Below, piece after piece: positions 42,867-52,219 of a stretch of DNA of 52,222 bases; the stretch's first letter is position 1, and each line of letters starts with the position of its first letter. The stretch lies in IMG/VR virus record IMGVR_UViG_3300034407_000958, positions 1 to 52,222 of that record; one strand, given 5' to 3'. This DNA is from a virus. Under the pieces are notes generated by a model. That model searched no databases, was not told the DNA's origin, and saw only the letters and a program-made list of their open reading frames with translations. Position numbers and translations under genes: made by a program.

Positions 42867-45800
42867 CTGGATACCCAAACCCATCATTTGATCGTCTATG
42901 CTTACTGTTGGGTTTGTCTGATCTTGAGTATTACCTGTGACGGCACTGGGATAGGCAGTGCGCATAGTACTCATACTTTCTCCTACTTTATTGACCGCAG
43001 CGGATGATGCGGCAGAAACTGAGCCGGAGATACCTAGTTCTTTCAACCTCAACGAATACTCTTTTGCAGATTGGAACGCGGTCTTCCTTAGTGTCGGGTT
43101 TTTGGAGAACATACTGGCAAGCAGCTTCGGCTGTTTAAGTAGATTTTGCATTTCTACAGCCTGTTTACCTAAAGGGAACTGATCGATGTATTTCTTGAAG
43201 AATGCAGAACCAATAGCCGCTGCCTGTAGGCTGGCATTACCAGAGCCAAACAGTACACCAGCGTTAGCACCCGCTAGTCGAGCAATGTTTTTCTGGATGT
43301 CGGGGGTCTCTGCAATAGCTCTATCAAAGATCTTAGGGTCTCGTATACTCTTTTCAATTACCAAACCTTCGCTGAGTAAGTTAACTATAGCTTCCATCTC
43401 ACTAGCTTCTAGAATCCCGTTGTTTACCATGACATCTAATACGTTGACATCTCCCTTGCGCCCACTGACAGGCTTTAAAAGGTTTTCAGATATCTTGAGC
43501 ATATCAGGGCTACCGTCACTTTTAACAGCACCTCTAAATAACTCATCCATTGCAGCATTTCGGAAATCTATTTTAGCGTCAGGAGTAATAGCTTCCTTGG
43601 CCAACTTACTAAAAGTTTCTACCGGGGTGTCTGTAGAGAGAGCCTGACCAATAGCCTCTGGTAGCTTCTCGTTGTTAGCAGCCAAGCTTAGGTCTTCCAC
43701 AAGTCTGTCGGAAGTTCTTTGTGCATCATGTATGGATAGTATATCATCCCGAAGGTTAGGGAACTCAGCAATCAGCTTCTGGTTATTTTCCATAAAGGTG
43801 GTTAAAGCTTCCGGCGTAATGACATTGTCTATGCCAGCAAGCTCTCTAACCTTACCTCGTAGAAACTCTTCCTGCGCTGCCGACATATCATCCCCTAGAC
43901 TTATAGGAGTGTTGTCAGCCTCAGTAGTAAGGGCTTGCTGGTTAGGATCGCCACCTTCGTTTAGGACAAACTCTTCGTCAGGGGCTTCCGTAGTATTACG
44001 ATTATAGGTAGCTCCTTCGGGACGATTAAACATCTCATCCAATCTTGAGCCGTCTTGAGAACCTTCGGGAGGGAATATTACTGTGCCATCGTCGGTAGTA
44101 AATCCTTCTCCAGCTTGTCCTGCTGGATAAGAAGTATTCTCTGGGTAAATTACACCTTCATTAGTGGCTACATCTCTACCGCCTGTGGGACCACCCTCCG
44201 GGGCAGGTAAACTTCCAGCATCTGCATCAGCCGCATCACGGGCGCGTATTGCGTCCACACCGGGAGCTACTTCGTCTGGGAACTCAGAGGCCTCTCGTAA
44301 GTCTTGAAACTTGTTGTTGGCCTGATCTCCTCCGGCATTGAAACCTTCTTCAAGTAGTTCACTATCTCTAATACTAGTACCACCAAGCTTCTCGGTTGAG
44401 AGAGCATCTTTAGTAAAATACCTAGTAAACCTTTTGTTAAGCTGGACACTAAATCCACGAGCTAATTCAACGGCATCCCCGGCAGCACCTTCCAGCTTAT
44501 TAAGCTCATCGATACCTGCACCAGCAAGTTCATCGAATAGACCTGCTTGGAAGTAGTCATCTGAAGCACCAGCCTTCCTTGAGTTGGAAAGCATAATAGA
44601 ACGGAACTTTAGAATTTCGGATACGGAAAGACCTTTACCAGATTTAATTTTCTGGCTCATTGCATTGATGGCCTCATCAATCTGACCACCGCCAGCAATG
44701 GTCATACCATCCAAAAGCTTATCACTATAGATTTTATCAATGACTTCTGAGATGGCGTCACCAGATACTACCTGACCACCGTCTATGCGGCCCCATAGAT
44801 AAGTCTCCATCTCACGCATATTGGTTTTTGCGCTAAACAAAGTCTTCTGCGCCAATACGGATGCAGCCGCTTTGTCTGAACCCATTATAGCCTTCATAGC
44901 TTCTGCTACATTACCAGTGGCGTTGGCTAGGGTAGCATCGATCATAGAGGAGTAGGCCCGTGTCCTGAGTGCCTGCGCAGCGGCAGTGTTACCTGCCCGT
45001 GCCAGTAATTCAGATACCTCCAGAATACCTGAGATAGCTTCATTAGCCGTATTCATAGTTTCTTGTCTAAACTGAGGGCTTTGTCCCATCATCTCTTTTT
45101 GCATCGACTGCAATACGGGATTTGTAGTTAGATTACCTACGGACATACGGCCTACTGCTTCAGGAGTATTTTCTCCAAGAGCCAGCGCAGCTTCAATATC
45201 TGAGCGCATACGTTCAACTGTATACAACTCAGCCTCTGCCCTGAGAGAGTTTGCTAGTTCAGCATCTCCGTTTTTAGCAGCGACTTCCGCCTCTTTTAAT
45301 AAAGAAGTTCTACCCTGATCTGCGGCCTTTAGAATTTGTTCATATGCACCCATACGGGCGGCATCACTACTTAGACCCTTCATAACCTGATTACCTAAAG
45401 ATTTTACTCCTTGGTAAGCCATAGAAGCGGGGCTGTATTTTGCTATAGTAGATGCGTTACCGCCTACGAGAGCGCCCAGTACTTCTGCACCAGCCATCAC
45501 ATAGGGATTGTCTCCAAAGTCCAGTACCTCGGCGGTTGCGGCGGCACTAGCTGCACCTGTAGTGGCTGCGGCTTCCGCAGTTAAGAACGCCTTGGGATTA
45601 TTGCGAATGCCCTGCATCATAGGATTAGAAAGACCAATCCCTGACTTCGCGGCTTTTAAAGCAATTGCTGTTGGAGCTAGATTTTCCCCAACAACCCGTC
45701 CCGCAGTATAGTACCCCCGGTAGTCATCGGGGACTTCTTCTCGGCTGACAAATTTAGTCTCAGGAAGACCTACGGCTCTTTCAACTGGATTAACGACAGT

Positions 45801-46238
45801 TTCTATACCGCTGCGTATTGACTCGGCTCCACCAAATGGTTTGGTGCTGGAGAACAAGTAGTCCTCTGGATCAGTACTTAATTCTGTACCTGCCGCATAG
45901 TTAATACCCTTACGCACACCACCCTCAATGGCTTGTTGTGTAGAATTTAATATATCTACAGGTAAGCCTATCAAGTTAGTTAGACCTGTACCTGCACCCG
46001 CTATAGCGGCCTCTGCGCCACTGTCGATGTCAACTCTAATTTGCTTACCTGAAGTGATAAAGTCTAAGAGATCACTGGAATTTACTCCCGCTTCTATCGC
46101 AGCCTGTAGGTCTAATACATCTTCGTTTACGTTGAGTGTCCCACCACCATCCTTGACTAGGATATCTAATATTTCCTGATCACTAGCTCCATCTGATCTA
46201 AACTTTTTAATCAGGCCCACATCTATTTCATTTGCCAT
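42864..46238 (-). CDS. Large internal virion / ejection protein
   Basis: A 1124-residue protein, the largest here, last in the late operon. It is mainly helical and Ala-rich, with hydrophobic stretches (SGAEAAIAGAGTGLTNLIGL, EVLGALVGGNASTIAKYSPA) and long coiled-coil-like parts (LLKEAEVAAKNGDAELANSL). A Gly/Pro/acidic linker at about 690-790 separates a second helical half. No lytic transglycosylase or other catalytic motif is visible. Size, position and composition match the giant ejection proteins of podoviruses, which leave the head first and form a channel across the envelope; this is inference. GGAGA and a TAATG overlap mark the start. Confidence 0.75.
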   Translation of the reverse strand: MANEIDVGLIKKFRSDGASDQEILDILVKDGGGTLNVNEDVLDLQAAIEAGVNSSDLLDFITSGKQIRVDIDSGAEAAIAGAGTGLTNLIGLPVDILNSTQQAIEGGVRKGINYAAGTELSTDPEDYLFSSTKPFGGAESIRSGIETVVNPVERAVGLPETKFVSREEVPDDYRGYYTAGRVVGENLAPTAIALKAAKSGIGLSNPMMQGIRNNPKAFLTAEAAATTGAASAAATAEVLDFGDNPYVMAGAEVLGALVGGNASTIAKYSPASMAYQGVKSLGNQVMKGLSSDAARMGAYEQILKAADQGRTSLLKEAEVAAKNGDAELANSLRAEAELYTVERMRSDIEAALALGENTPEAVGRMSVGNLTTNPVLQSMQKEMMGQSPQFRQETMNTANEAISGILEVSELLARAGNTAAAQALRTRAYSSMIDATLANATGNVAEAMKAIMGSDKAAASVLAQKTLFSAKTNMREMETYLWGRIDGGQVVSGDAISEVIDKIYSDKLLDGMTIAGGGQIDEAINAMSQKIKSGKGLSVSEILKFRSIMLSNSRKAGASDDYFQAGLFDELAGAGIDELNKLEGAAGDAVELARGFSVQLNKRFTRYFTKDALSTEKLGGTSIRDSELLEEGFNAGGDQANNKFQDLREASEFPDEVAPGVDAIRARDAADADAGSLPAPEGGPTGGRDVATNEGVIYPENTSYPAGQAGEGFTTDDGTVIFPPEGSQDGSRLDEMFNRPEGATYNRNTTEAPDEEFVLNEGGDPNQQALTTEADNTPISLGDDMSAAQEEFLRGKVRELAGIDNVITPEALTTFMENNQKLIAEFPNLRDDILSIHDAQRTSDRLVEDLSLAANNEKLPEAIGQALSTDTPVETFSKLAKEAITPDAKIDFRNAAMDELFRGAVKSDGSPDMLKISENLLKPVSGRKGDVNVLDVMVNNGILEASEMEAIVNLLSEGLVIEKSIRDPKIFDRAIAETPDIQKNIARLAGANAGVLFGSGNASLQAAAIGSAFFKKYIDQFPLGKQAVEMQNLLKQPKLLASMFSKNPTLRKTAFQSAKEYSLRLKELGISGSVSAASSAAVNKVGESMSTMRTAYPSAVTGNTQDQTNPTVSIDDQMMGLGIQ

Positions 46239-48634
46239 TAGTTGGTTTCTCCAGATGTTTTATTTGGGTTTGATATAAAGGAGTTAGGCAGAGCAACTGG
46301 CTCAACTGAACCCTCAAAAGCCTCCAACACCGTAAGATATGTTTTCTCTAATTCCTTCAAAGAAGCTCTGGTGATCGTACTCTGAGAAATTTGAGCTTTT
46401 GCAACTGTGTTAGACTTGAGCGCCTTGTCGAGAAGTTTTAGACTTGTTTGAATACTACGAAGAGTTTCAACAGTCTTGTTCCTAGCTTCAATTGGACCCT
46501 CAAACACACGGGCGGGTTCAGGTAGAGTTGCAATAATTTGTTGCTTGTTCCAAACACTATCTCGCAAACCTCCAGCGGTAGCGGCTGCTAGGTTGATAAG
46601 AGTATTCAGGCGAAGATTACTCATAAAGGTAATTGCTTTGTTTTGCTCGGCTCTAAATTCTGCCCCAAATATATCACCAGCTTTACCTGCAAGCTTGTTA
46701 AGCGCGCCGCCTAGACCAAATGCTCCTTCTAGACCCGTTAAGTCTTCTACTTGTATTTTAAAGGACTCATTGTTTTGTACTTCAGCGGCGGTGAAAGTAA
46801 TTTGCTCACCATTCACTGTCAGTGTTAAGCCGTCTTCTTTCCAGTTAGGGTTAAATTGGCTGTACACTGCATCAAGGCTGTCCAAATTGCTTTGTTGTTC
46901 CGTGGGATTTCCAGAGGAAACTTGCTCAGAAGTACCCTGACTGATGTCAATGACTATAGGCTGACCTGCAAAGTTGGTAGATACTTTAAGTACACCGTTT
47001 TCAATTTGCGCCGCAGTCTTACGATCAACGTCTAGATCGGCCATAATCTGGGCAATGCCATCTAGTTTAACTCCGCTCCATCCTTCTTGTTCCAACTGCT
47101 TTTGTTGTTCTTGATCTAGTACTTTTATTTCTTTTCCGTCTTTGTAATAAGTACGGGCAACGTATTTTTCTTCGTTGGTTTTAACTATGCTGAAGCCCAT
47201 TGCTAAAGCGTTTGACATTTCTAAGGAATCTACAACTCGTATTTCTTTGTTACCGTTATAGAGGGTACGAGGTACAAAATCTTTTACCGTAGCTGGCTTA
47301 ACCTCGCCAAAGCCTGCGGTAGTATACCTATCCATGTCGGCCTTTGTGAATACTTGCACCTGTTTACCATCATCTGAATACAAAGTCCGACTGCTAAATT
47401 TAGGTGCGTCCGCAGGTTTAATTACACTGAAGCCCTCGTCTATTGCCGCATCCATTTCAGTTTGACTTTGTACTACTTGCTCAGTGCCGTCCTCTTCTTT
47501 GTACAGAGTGCGTGGTTTGAACTCTACGGCGTCCGCAGGTTTTGCGGCTTGCCATCCAGAAGCGATAGCCTCGTCATATTCTTCATTGGAGAATACTTTT
47601 AGTTCTGCACCATCTTTGTAAACAGATCTGCTTTCGAAATCTTCTTTAGCCGCAGGCTCAACAGGGGACCATCCGCCTGTAGCAAGGGCTGCGTTAAGAT
47701 CGCCTTGATTATATACCTCCAGTTTTTTTCCATCTTTATACAAGGTTCGTGGTGCAAAGTTAGGCGTGTTGGCAGGTTTTTGATTATTCCAACCATCGTC
47801 TAAAAGTTTATCTAATTCTTCTTGAGTGAAAACTTCTATCGAAGCTCCTTCTTTATAGACTGATCTTTTCTGGAATTTAGTTGGGGCGGCTCCTTTTACT
47901 AGGCTAAAGCCCTTTGCTAAAAACGAGGCTTCCTCTTCAGCGGTACGGGCGGTAACTTCACTTCCGTCTGGCTTATACAAGGTAGTAGGTTCATATGTCT
48001 TTGCGTCAGTCAGAGAAGCAAGTCTACGTTCTAGCTCTGCCCTACGTTCTGAAGTAATAGAGGAGTCACTAAGCTCAAAGCGAACTTCATCAAGCGCCAT
48101 ACTTAGTACGTCTTTTCCTCGGCTACCGCCAAATTCTATAGTACCTGTGCCTTTTTCCTGTTTGAGTATATCTTGCGTCTGCTTATCCACATCGCTCTCA
48201 GGCAACATATCAAATGGAACTTCGCCGGGAGCTACTTCCATAGATGGCACAGTACCCGCACTGTAAGTACTATACTGCTTCATATGAGCATCTAAAGCAG
48301 AGAAGTCGGTAAATTTTCCGCCTTTAATGACATTCATAATTGCAGATTTATTTTGGGGACTCGCATCTTGCCCAGTACTCGTAAAATAGAAGTTTGCTAG
48401 TTGCTCACGTTCTCTTTCGAGCTTATCCTCGGCATCCTGTTTGGCCTTAGTAGCCCGTGCAGCAACCCTAGCTTCCTGACGTTTAACTCGCTCTTCCTGA
48501 CGCTTCTCTTCGTCTTGCTTTTTTAAGCCGTAAGATAATTCATCTACAAAACCCTGAAAAGGATTAGACTTCTTTTGGTATCCGCCTGAAGCTATACCTG
48601 CGCGTACTCTTGCGGCCTCTGTCTTAAAGCTCAT
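46238..48634 (-). CDS. Internal virion-type protein with eight tandem repeats
   Basis: A 798-residue protein. It has a basic coiled coil (KKQDEEKRQEERVKRQEARV and following, about 38-80), then from about residue 214 to 525 eight repeats of 39-40 residues with the consensus RTLYKDGKEIEV-x10-ALxxGWSxVKPA. The rest (about 530-798) is helical and ends in a NSFISNPNK tail. By position among the ejection-type genes it is probably inside the virion or in the tail. The repeats suggest an elastic or multi-binding rod. It overlaps its upstream neighbour by 11 bases. Confidence 0.75.
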   Translation of the reverse strand: MSFKTEAARVRAGIASGGYQKKSNPFQGFVDELSYGLKKQDEEKRQEERVKRQEARVAARATKAKQDAEDKLEREREQLANFYFTSTGQDASPQNKSAIMNVIKGGKFTDFSALDAHMKQYSTYSAGTVPSMEVAPGEVPFDMLPESDVDKQTQDILKQEKGTGTIEFGGSRGKDVLSMALDEVRFELSDSSITSERRAELERRLASLTDAKTYEPTTLYKPDGSEVTARTAEEEASFLAKGFSLVKGAAPTKFQKRSVYKEGASIEVFTQEELDKLLDDGWNNQKPANTPNFAPRTLYKDGKKLEVYNQGDLNAALATGGWSPVEPAAKEDFESRSVYKDGAELKVFSNEEYDEAIASGWQAAKPADAVEFKPRTLYKEEDGTEQVVQSQTEMDAAIDEGFSVIKPADAPKFSSRTLYSDDGKQVQVFTKADMDRYTTAGFGEVKPATVKDFVPRTLYNGNKEIRVVDSLEMSNALAMGFSIVKTNEEKYVARTYYKDGKEIKVLDQEQQKQLEQEGWSGVKLDGIAQIMADLDVDRKTAAQIENGVLKVSTNFAGQPIVIDISQGTSEQVSSGNPTEQQSNLDSLDAVYSQFNPNWKEDGLTLTVNGEQITFTAAEVQNNESFKIQVEDLTGLEGAFGLGGALNKLAGKAGDIFGAEFRAEQNKAITFMSNLRLNTLINLAAATAGGLRDSVWNKQQIIATLPEPARVFEGPIEARNKTVETLRSIQTSLKLLDKALKSNTVAKAQISQSTITRASLKELEKTYLTVLEAFEGSVEPVALPNSFISNPNKTSGETN
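47060..47995. repeat. Eight tandem 39-residue coding repeats
   Basis: The segment codes for residues 214-525 of the protein at 46238-48634. Each unit starts with an aromatic residue, then xxRTLYKDGK and ends GWSxVKPA. Units 2 to 6 are most alike. At DNA level the copies have diverged, so the array is not new, though the even unit length shows selection for the period. Confidence 0.9.
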
Positions 48635-49181
48635 CTTCAGGCTCCTCTTCTACCATAGCACCAAGCATAGCCGCCTGTTCATCTTCAGGTGCTGCTACTG
48701 TATCAGGTCGGGTCATCAGACCCTCTACAGGAGCCTCTGGGGACGCCTCAGTGACCTGTTCGTCTGTCTGTGGGGTTGGTTCAGGTTTAGATGCATCCAT
48801 AAGCCCTATAGAGGCTCTTAGCAGGGTAGGGGTGAGTACAACGCGGTCCTTATCCTCAATTCCCATCTCATACTTAATACCTACGTCCTTAGCGGCTATC
48901 TCAATGTAACGGGCTAAAGGTCCAGCAATCAGGACGGCTAGGTCGATACCTATCTTACCCTTGCTGATGGCTTGTAGAAGAAGCGTGGAGACAACGGTAG
49001 TGATGTGGGCGTCTATACCCAACATAGCATATACTACTTCAATTTGTTCTGGCTCATCGATCTTATCAATCATGTAGCCTACAGCTTCATCGTAATCGAC
49101 TAAGTCAGGTGGCCTATGCCAAGAGTAATTTCGGGTATCTGCCGTAAAATTTGCGCCGGGAATAGGAGCCTCAAACCTCAT
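48624..49181 (-). CDS. Conserved structural-type protein, 185 residues
   Basis: The N-terminal segment APIPGANFTADTRNYSWHRP and PDLVDYDEAVGYMIDKI is a pattern found in many marine myo- and podoviruses at this place among virion genes (P-G-x-x-x-T...W-x-RPP...D...EA). A helical middle part (VVSTLLLQAISKGKIGIDLA) precedes a Pro/Glu-rich acidic tail. The role is unknown, probably structural. A GAGGAG site precedes the ATG, and the gene overlaps both neighbours. Confidence 0.75.
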   Translation of the reverse strand: MRFEAPIPGANFTADTRNYSWHRPPDLVDYDEAVGYMIDKIDEPEQIEVVYAMLGIDAHITTVVSTLLLQAISKGKIGIDLAVLIAGPLARYIEIAAKDVGIKYEMGIEDKDRVVLTPTLLRASIGLMDASKPEPTPQTDEQVTEASPEAPVEGLMTRPDTVAAPEDEQAAMLGAMVEEEPEDEL

Positions 49182-49365
49182 CTTCCATCTCCTCTTCCTT
49201 AGCCTTCTTGCTATCCGTAGGTTCTTCCAACAAATCTTCTTCTAATTCGTCAAAGTACTCAGGGGTGAAGAACAAGCCTTCTTCACTTATCTGACTTGTG
49301 TTCATGGGCATCTTGCCCTTCATAAACATTTTGATTGATTTCTTGATTGCTTCATCAAATGTCAT
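49171..49365 (-). CDS. Small acidic structural-cluster protein
   Basis: A 64-residue protein with MTFDEAIKKSIKMFMKGKMP and EEGLFFTPEYFDELEEDLLE, ending in an acidic tail. The combination of an amphipathic N-terminal helix and TPEYFDELE occurs in small proteins next to the PGANFT-type gene in related phages, as here. Function unknown. It overlaps the gene before by 11 bases and the gene after by 11 bases. Confidence 0.75.
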   Translation of the reverse strand: MTFDEAIKKSIKMFMKGKMPMNTSQISEEGLFFTPEYFDELEEDLLEEPTDSKKAKEEEMEDEV

Positions 49366-49579
49366 TGTTAATCATCCCATAATTTACCCGAAGATATCCG
49401 TTGTGATCCTCGACTACGGCCTTCGGGTGCGTCTTCTGTACCTCTTGCGCCAGTACTCCAAAGGGAGGGAATTGGTCGGCTCCAACTCGTTTGCCTTCAG
49501 CATTCCAATCCCAAGTATAAAAATTAATACCCTTCAAGGTGTCATAGTGCTGGATGTTTTCTTTCAGCCTAACGTCTGA
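49355..49579 (-). other. S74-like autochaperone domain region
   Basis: Codes for residues 741-814 of the upstream protein. Ser741 and Lys746 in SDVRLKENI are the expected self-cleavage pair. It is shorter than many S74 domains (about 100-130 residues) but keeps the start, the LAQEVQ helix and the final VNYGM strand. Confidence 0.75.
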
Positions 49580-51799
49580 TGGTAGAAGGCTTTTTAGCCA
49601 GCCTGCGCCAGTGCTGGTCCCTAAGAAAGCGCCACCTAATTGTAGTACGCTATCCATAAATCCGCCGCCGGAAGATTGACCTGCCTGTGCGGTCATCTGT
49701 GCGGTCAACAATCTAAGCTCACGCTCCATATCGTTGTCGGTAGTCTTCCAGATTAAATCTAGTATGCTATCTGTGCTATCCCAAAGCCTATTCTGGGCTT
49801 CCTGTGTTATGTCGAGGGAAGCTTTCACATCCGCTGTATGGGCATCAACCATTATCTGATTATTGGCAGTCTCTACGGTCTGCCGCCACTTAGCATTACT
49901 TCTATCAATTTCATTTTGAAAAGTTACATTAAACTTTTGGCGGTCATTCTTCATGTCCGAATTATACTGCGCAGCGTCATTAGTTTCGCCTGCATTAAAC
50001 TTCTTTAAGGCATTCATCTCAGATGAGTTGTGACGCTGTGCCGATACTGCAAGTTCACCCCAAAACTTATTGGCGTCATTTTCATTATCCGCCGTAAACA
50101 ACCGCTGTGCATTGATAGCGGCAGTATTATCGAACAGGGACTGAACATAGGCGGCTCGGTTTATTACCTCTGACTGTTGCTCGTTAGTTAAGTTCTGTAG
50201 GTCCATCTGCATAAAGTTTTTGGCGTTTTGTATTGCCGCCTGTGTCTTAACGTCTACGTTGTTCATCTCTAGGTTAGATAAAACATTAGCCTTGTTGATT
50301 ACTGCTTGCTGACGGTTGTCTAGATTTTTTATGGTCAGAGTTTGGAAAAAACTTGCATCCTTTTCGGCCACTCCCAGAGTAGCTTCCATAATTGCATTAC
50401 TAAAAGCTGCCGTTGCCGCAGTACCTGATATACCATTAAAGGCTACAGATTTTGAGGCATCTCGGTGCATAGACTGCGCCCAAGCGGGTATAGTAGGATT
50501 GCCGTTAGAGTCTTTAAACTCTTCCGATATAATCTTCATTTGACCTAAGACAGTAGCCTTAGAGTCGGTGTAGTTGCCTTCACCTAGCTTCTGGGCAAAC
50601 AACTTACCCGATACCGTACTTGTATCAATCACAGAACTAATGTCTTGAGAGGCAAAATCATTTAGAGCCTCGCCTAGAACACTGCGTGTGCCGTCTGCAT
50701 TTACACCAGTGGCCGCACCTTCGATGTCGGTAATCAGGTCATTGGCAGCTACTACTGCATCATCACTTACTGTCCCAGTGACTGCGGTTACCATTTCTTT
50801 GTCAGTAAGCTCTGACATCTGGGCGTCATAAGTAGCTGTGTCTGGTTGCACTACGTCTGCTACTGTGGCTGCATCGCCTGTAGAAGTGGCAGTGAACCCG
50901 TCATTTTCACCTAGACTGTACCTCGGATCATTGGGGTCTAGAAGTGTACCTTCCGCAGTCGCATCGATGGTCGGCATAATGTCTGCCAGTTTAAGACCCC
51001 TATCATTTAAAAACTTATTAGGGTCTGCAATTATAGCCTTCATGTCTTCTTGTGACTGTATAACTCCGGCTGCTTTAGCCATCTCCAGTATTTCGTCGGA
51101 ATTGGTTTCTACATTACTAGGTGGTTCTGTGGCAGCGTTATCTTCGGCCTCTGCCAAAAGCGCATCGGCTTGGTCATCATTACCCTGATCTCGGAGATCT
51201 TGAGCCATCGATGCGTAGCGAGTAGTTGATTGGTCATATCCGTCAGTGCCGGGATAGTTACCATTTGCATCCTGTGTTAATTTATCAACAACCTTACCGT
51301 CTATAATCTCAACTTCGTAGGGCTGTCCAAGAACATTGTAGGAATAAGACATCCCGCCTTCGCCAGCTTTGGTATATATTTGCCGCCCACCAATTACACT
51401 GCCATTTTTAATGTCGGCCTCTGGATCAAGGCCATTTACCCAGCCCATGAGTTTACCAGCTACAGTAGCCACTGCCGTCACAGGTGTAGCAAATCCTAGA
51501 ATGGAAGCTATTGTGCTGGGGGCTGAACCCGTTGGTACAAAGTCGTTGTTTGTAGTACCTGAAATGTTATCGGAATTTGTATTGATGCTATTCATGGAAC
51601 CCGTGTAAATGGAGTTACCCTTGTCATCGCTACCATATCCGCCAGAGGAGTTTTGCTGAACCACCGTACCTGCATTACTACCACTGTCATACGTCAATGT
51701 ACCGCCAACATACGAAGCCCCATCAGTCGGAGTAAACGTATTAGCCACACTCTCAGTGAAGCTGTTGCCATCGCCAATAGTATCTGCCCATAAACCCAT
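49355..51799 (-). CDS. Virion protein with C-terminal S74 chaperone-like domain
   Basis: An 814-residue protein. The N-terminal part is Ser/Gly/Asn-rich (SNAGTVVQQNSSGGYGSDDK), the middle acidic, and residues 500-700 are helical and Gln/Asn-rich (NRAAYVQSLFDNTAAINAQR). The last 74 residues (from Ser741) begin SDVRLKENI and continue INFYTWDW, FGVLAQEVQ and VNYGMI, the signature of the intramolecular chaperone / peptidase S74 domain with its Ser-Lys pair. That domain usually trimerises fibres and cuts itself off. Here the gene lies among ejection-type proteins, not fibres. An AAGGAT site precedes the ATG. Confidence 0.82.
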   Translation of the reverse strand: MGLWADTIGDGNSFTESVANTFTPTDGASYVGGTLTYDSGSNAGTVVQQNSSGGYGSDDKGNSIYTGSMNSINTNSDNISGTTNNDFVPTGSAPSTIASILGFATPVTAVATVAGKLMGWVNGLDPEADIKNGSVIGGRQIYTKAGEGGMSYSYNVLGQPYEVEIIDGKVVDKLTQDANGNYPGTDGYDQSTTRYASMAQDLRDQGNDDQADALLAEAEDNAATEPPSNVETNSDEILEMAKAAGVIQSQEDMKAIIADPNKFLNDRGLKLADIMPTIDATAEGTLLDPNDPRYSLGENDGFTATSTGDAATVADVVQPDTATYDAQMSELTDKEMVTAVTGTVSDDAVVAANDLITDIEGAATGVNADGTRSVLGEALNDFASQDISSVIDTSTVSGKLFAQKLGEGNYTDSKATVLGQMKIISEEFKDSNGNPTIPAWAQSMHRDASKSVAFNGISGTAATAAFSNAIMEATLGVAEKDASFFQTLTIKNLDNRQQAVINKANVLSNLEMNNVDVKTQAAIQNAKNFMQMDLQNLTNEQQSEVINRAAYVQSLFDNTAAINAQRLFTADNENDANKFWGELAVSAQRHNSSEMNALKKFNAGETNDAAQYNSDMKNDRQKFNVTFQNEIDRSNAKWRQTVETANNQIMVDAHTADVKASLDITQEAQNRLWDSTDSILDLIWKTTDNDMERELRLLTAQMTAQAGQSSGGGFMDSVLQLGGAFLGTSTGAGWLKSLLPSDVRLKENIQHYDTLKGINFYTWDWNAEGKRVGADQFPPFGVLAQEVQKTHPKAVVEDHNGYLRVNYGMINNDI

Positions 51800-52044
51800 C
51801 AGATTTTATCCTTTTCCTCATTACATCTACGGATACGATCACGAAGGTAGATGTAGTTTTTGACAGCCTCATCGATTGCCGTAGCCTCGGCGGGAAGACT
51901 TTCTAATTCGTCAGCTAATTGGTTGTTGAACCGCTCATCGTACTGCTTGATTTGTGGGCAGTAGATTTCAAGCTGGGTTCTATAGACCGTTTTTGCGCAA
52001 CCTGTCAGTGACAGAGCGGCGGTCAGTAAGAGTATCGCTCTCAT
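51799..52044 (-). CDS. Rz1: Outer-membrane spanin, Rz1-like lipoprotein
   Basis: An 81-residue protein with a lipoprotein signal: MRAILLLTAALSLTGC with a lipobox LTGC, so Cys16 would be acylated. The mature part (YCPQIKQYDERFNNQLADEL, then RDRIRRCNEEKD) is helical and charged. Its start lies inside the Rz-like frame (51980-52219) in another frame, the classic overlapping Rz/Rz1 arrangement. Together they fuse the inner and outer membranes at the end of lysis. I chose the ATG at 52044 because the longer frame to 52098 would lose the signal. The stop overlaps the next start (TGATG). Confidence 0.8.
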   Translation of the reverse strand: MRAILLLTAALSLTGCAKTVYRTQLEIYCPQIKQYDERFNNQLADELESLPAEATAIDEAVKNYIYLRDRIRRCNEEKDKI

Positions 52045-52219
52045 TTTCAGACATCGCCTTATAAAAATCAGACGCCTTTTTCTGCGCCTGTAGTTCATCC
52101 GTTAGAACTTTGTTCTTTTCTTTTGCCCGCCCTTTGATCTGCCCGAAGACGTAGATAATGGGCAGGGCCAATGCTAAAGTGGCAATGATGTACATCTTAA
52201 TCTTGCCGAAGATGAACAT
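51980..52219 (-). CDS. Rz: Inner-membrane spanin, Rz-like
   Basis: A 79-residue protein with one N-terminal transmembrane helix (about residues 8-26, KMYIIATLALALPIIYVFGQ), followed by a coiled coil (KEKNKVLTDELQAQKKASDF) and an end SVTDRLRKNGL. Together with the embedded lipoprotein it forms a spanin pair. The ATG at 52219 is 3 bases from the window edge, and no ribosome site is visible across a circular junction; an internal ATG at residue 9 is possible. It shares the strand and order of the late operon that continues at position 27. Confidence 0.75.
   Translation of the reverse strand: MFIFGKIKMYIIATLALALPIIYVFGQIKGRAKEKNKVLTDELQAQKKASDFYKAMSENESDTLTDRRSVTDRLRKNGL

Noticed and set aside
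43186-43647. 153-codon plus-strand open frame
   Set aside because: Shadow of the 1124-residue late gene; no ribosome site and no protein-like pattern.
46476-46940. 154-codon plus-strand open frame
   Set aside because: Shadow of the repeat-protein gene on the minus strand; composition rich in Ser, Pro and Leu as expected from a mirrored frame.
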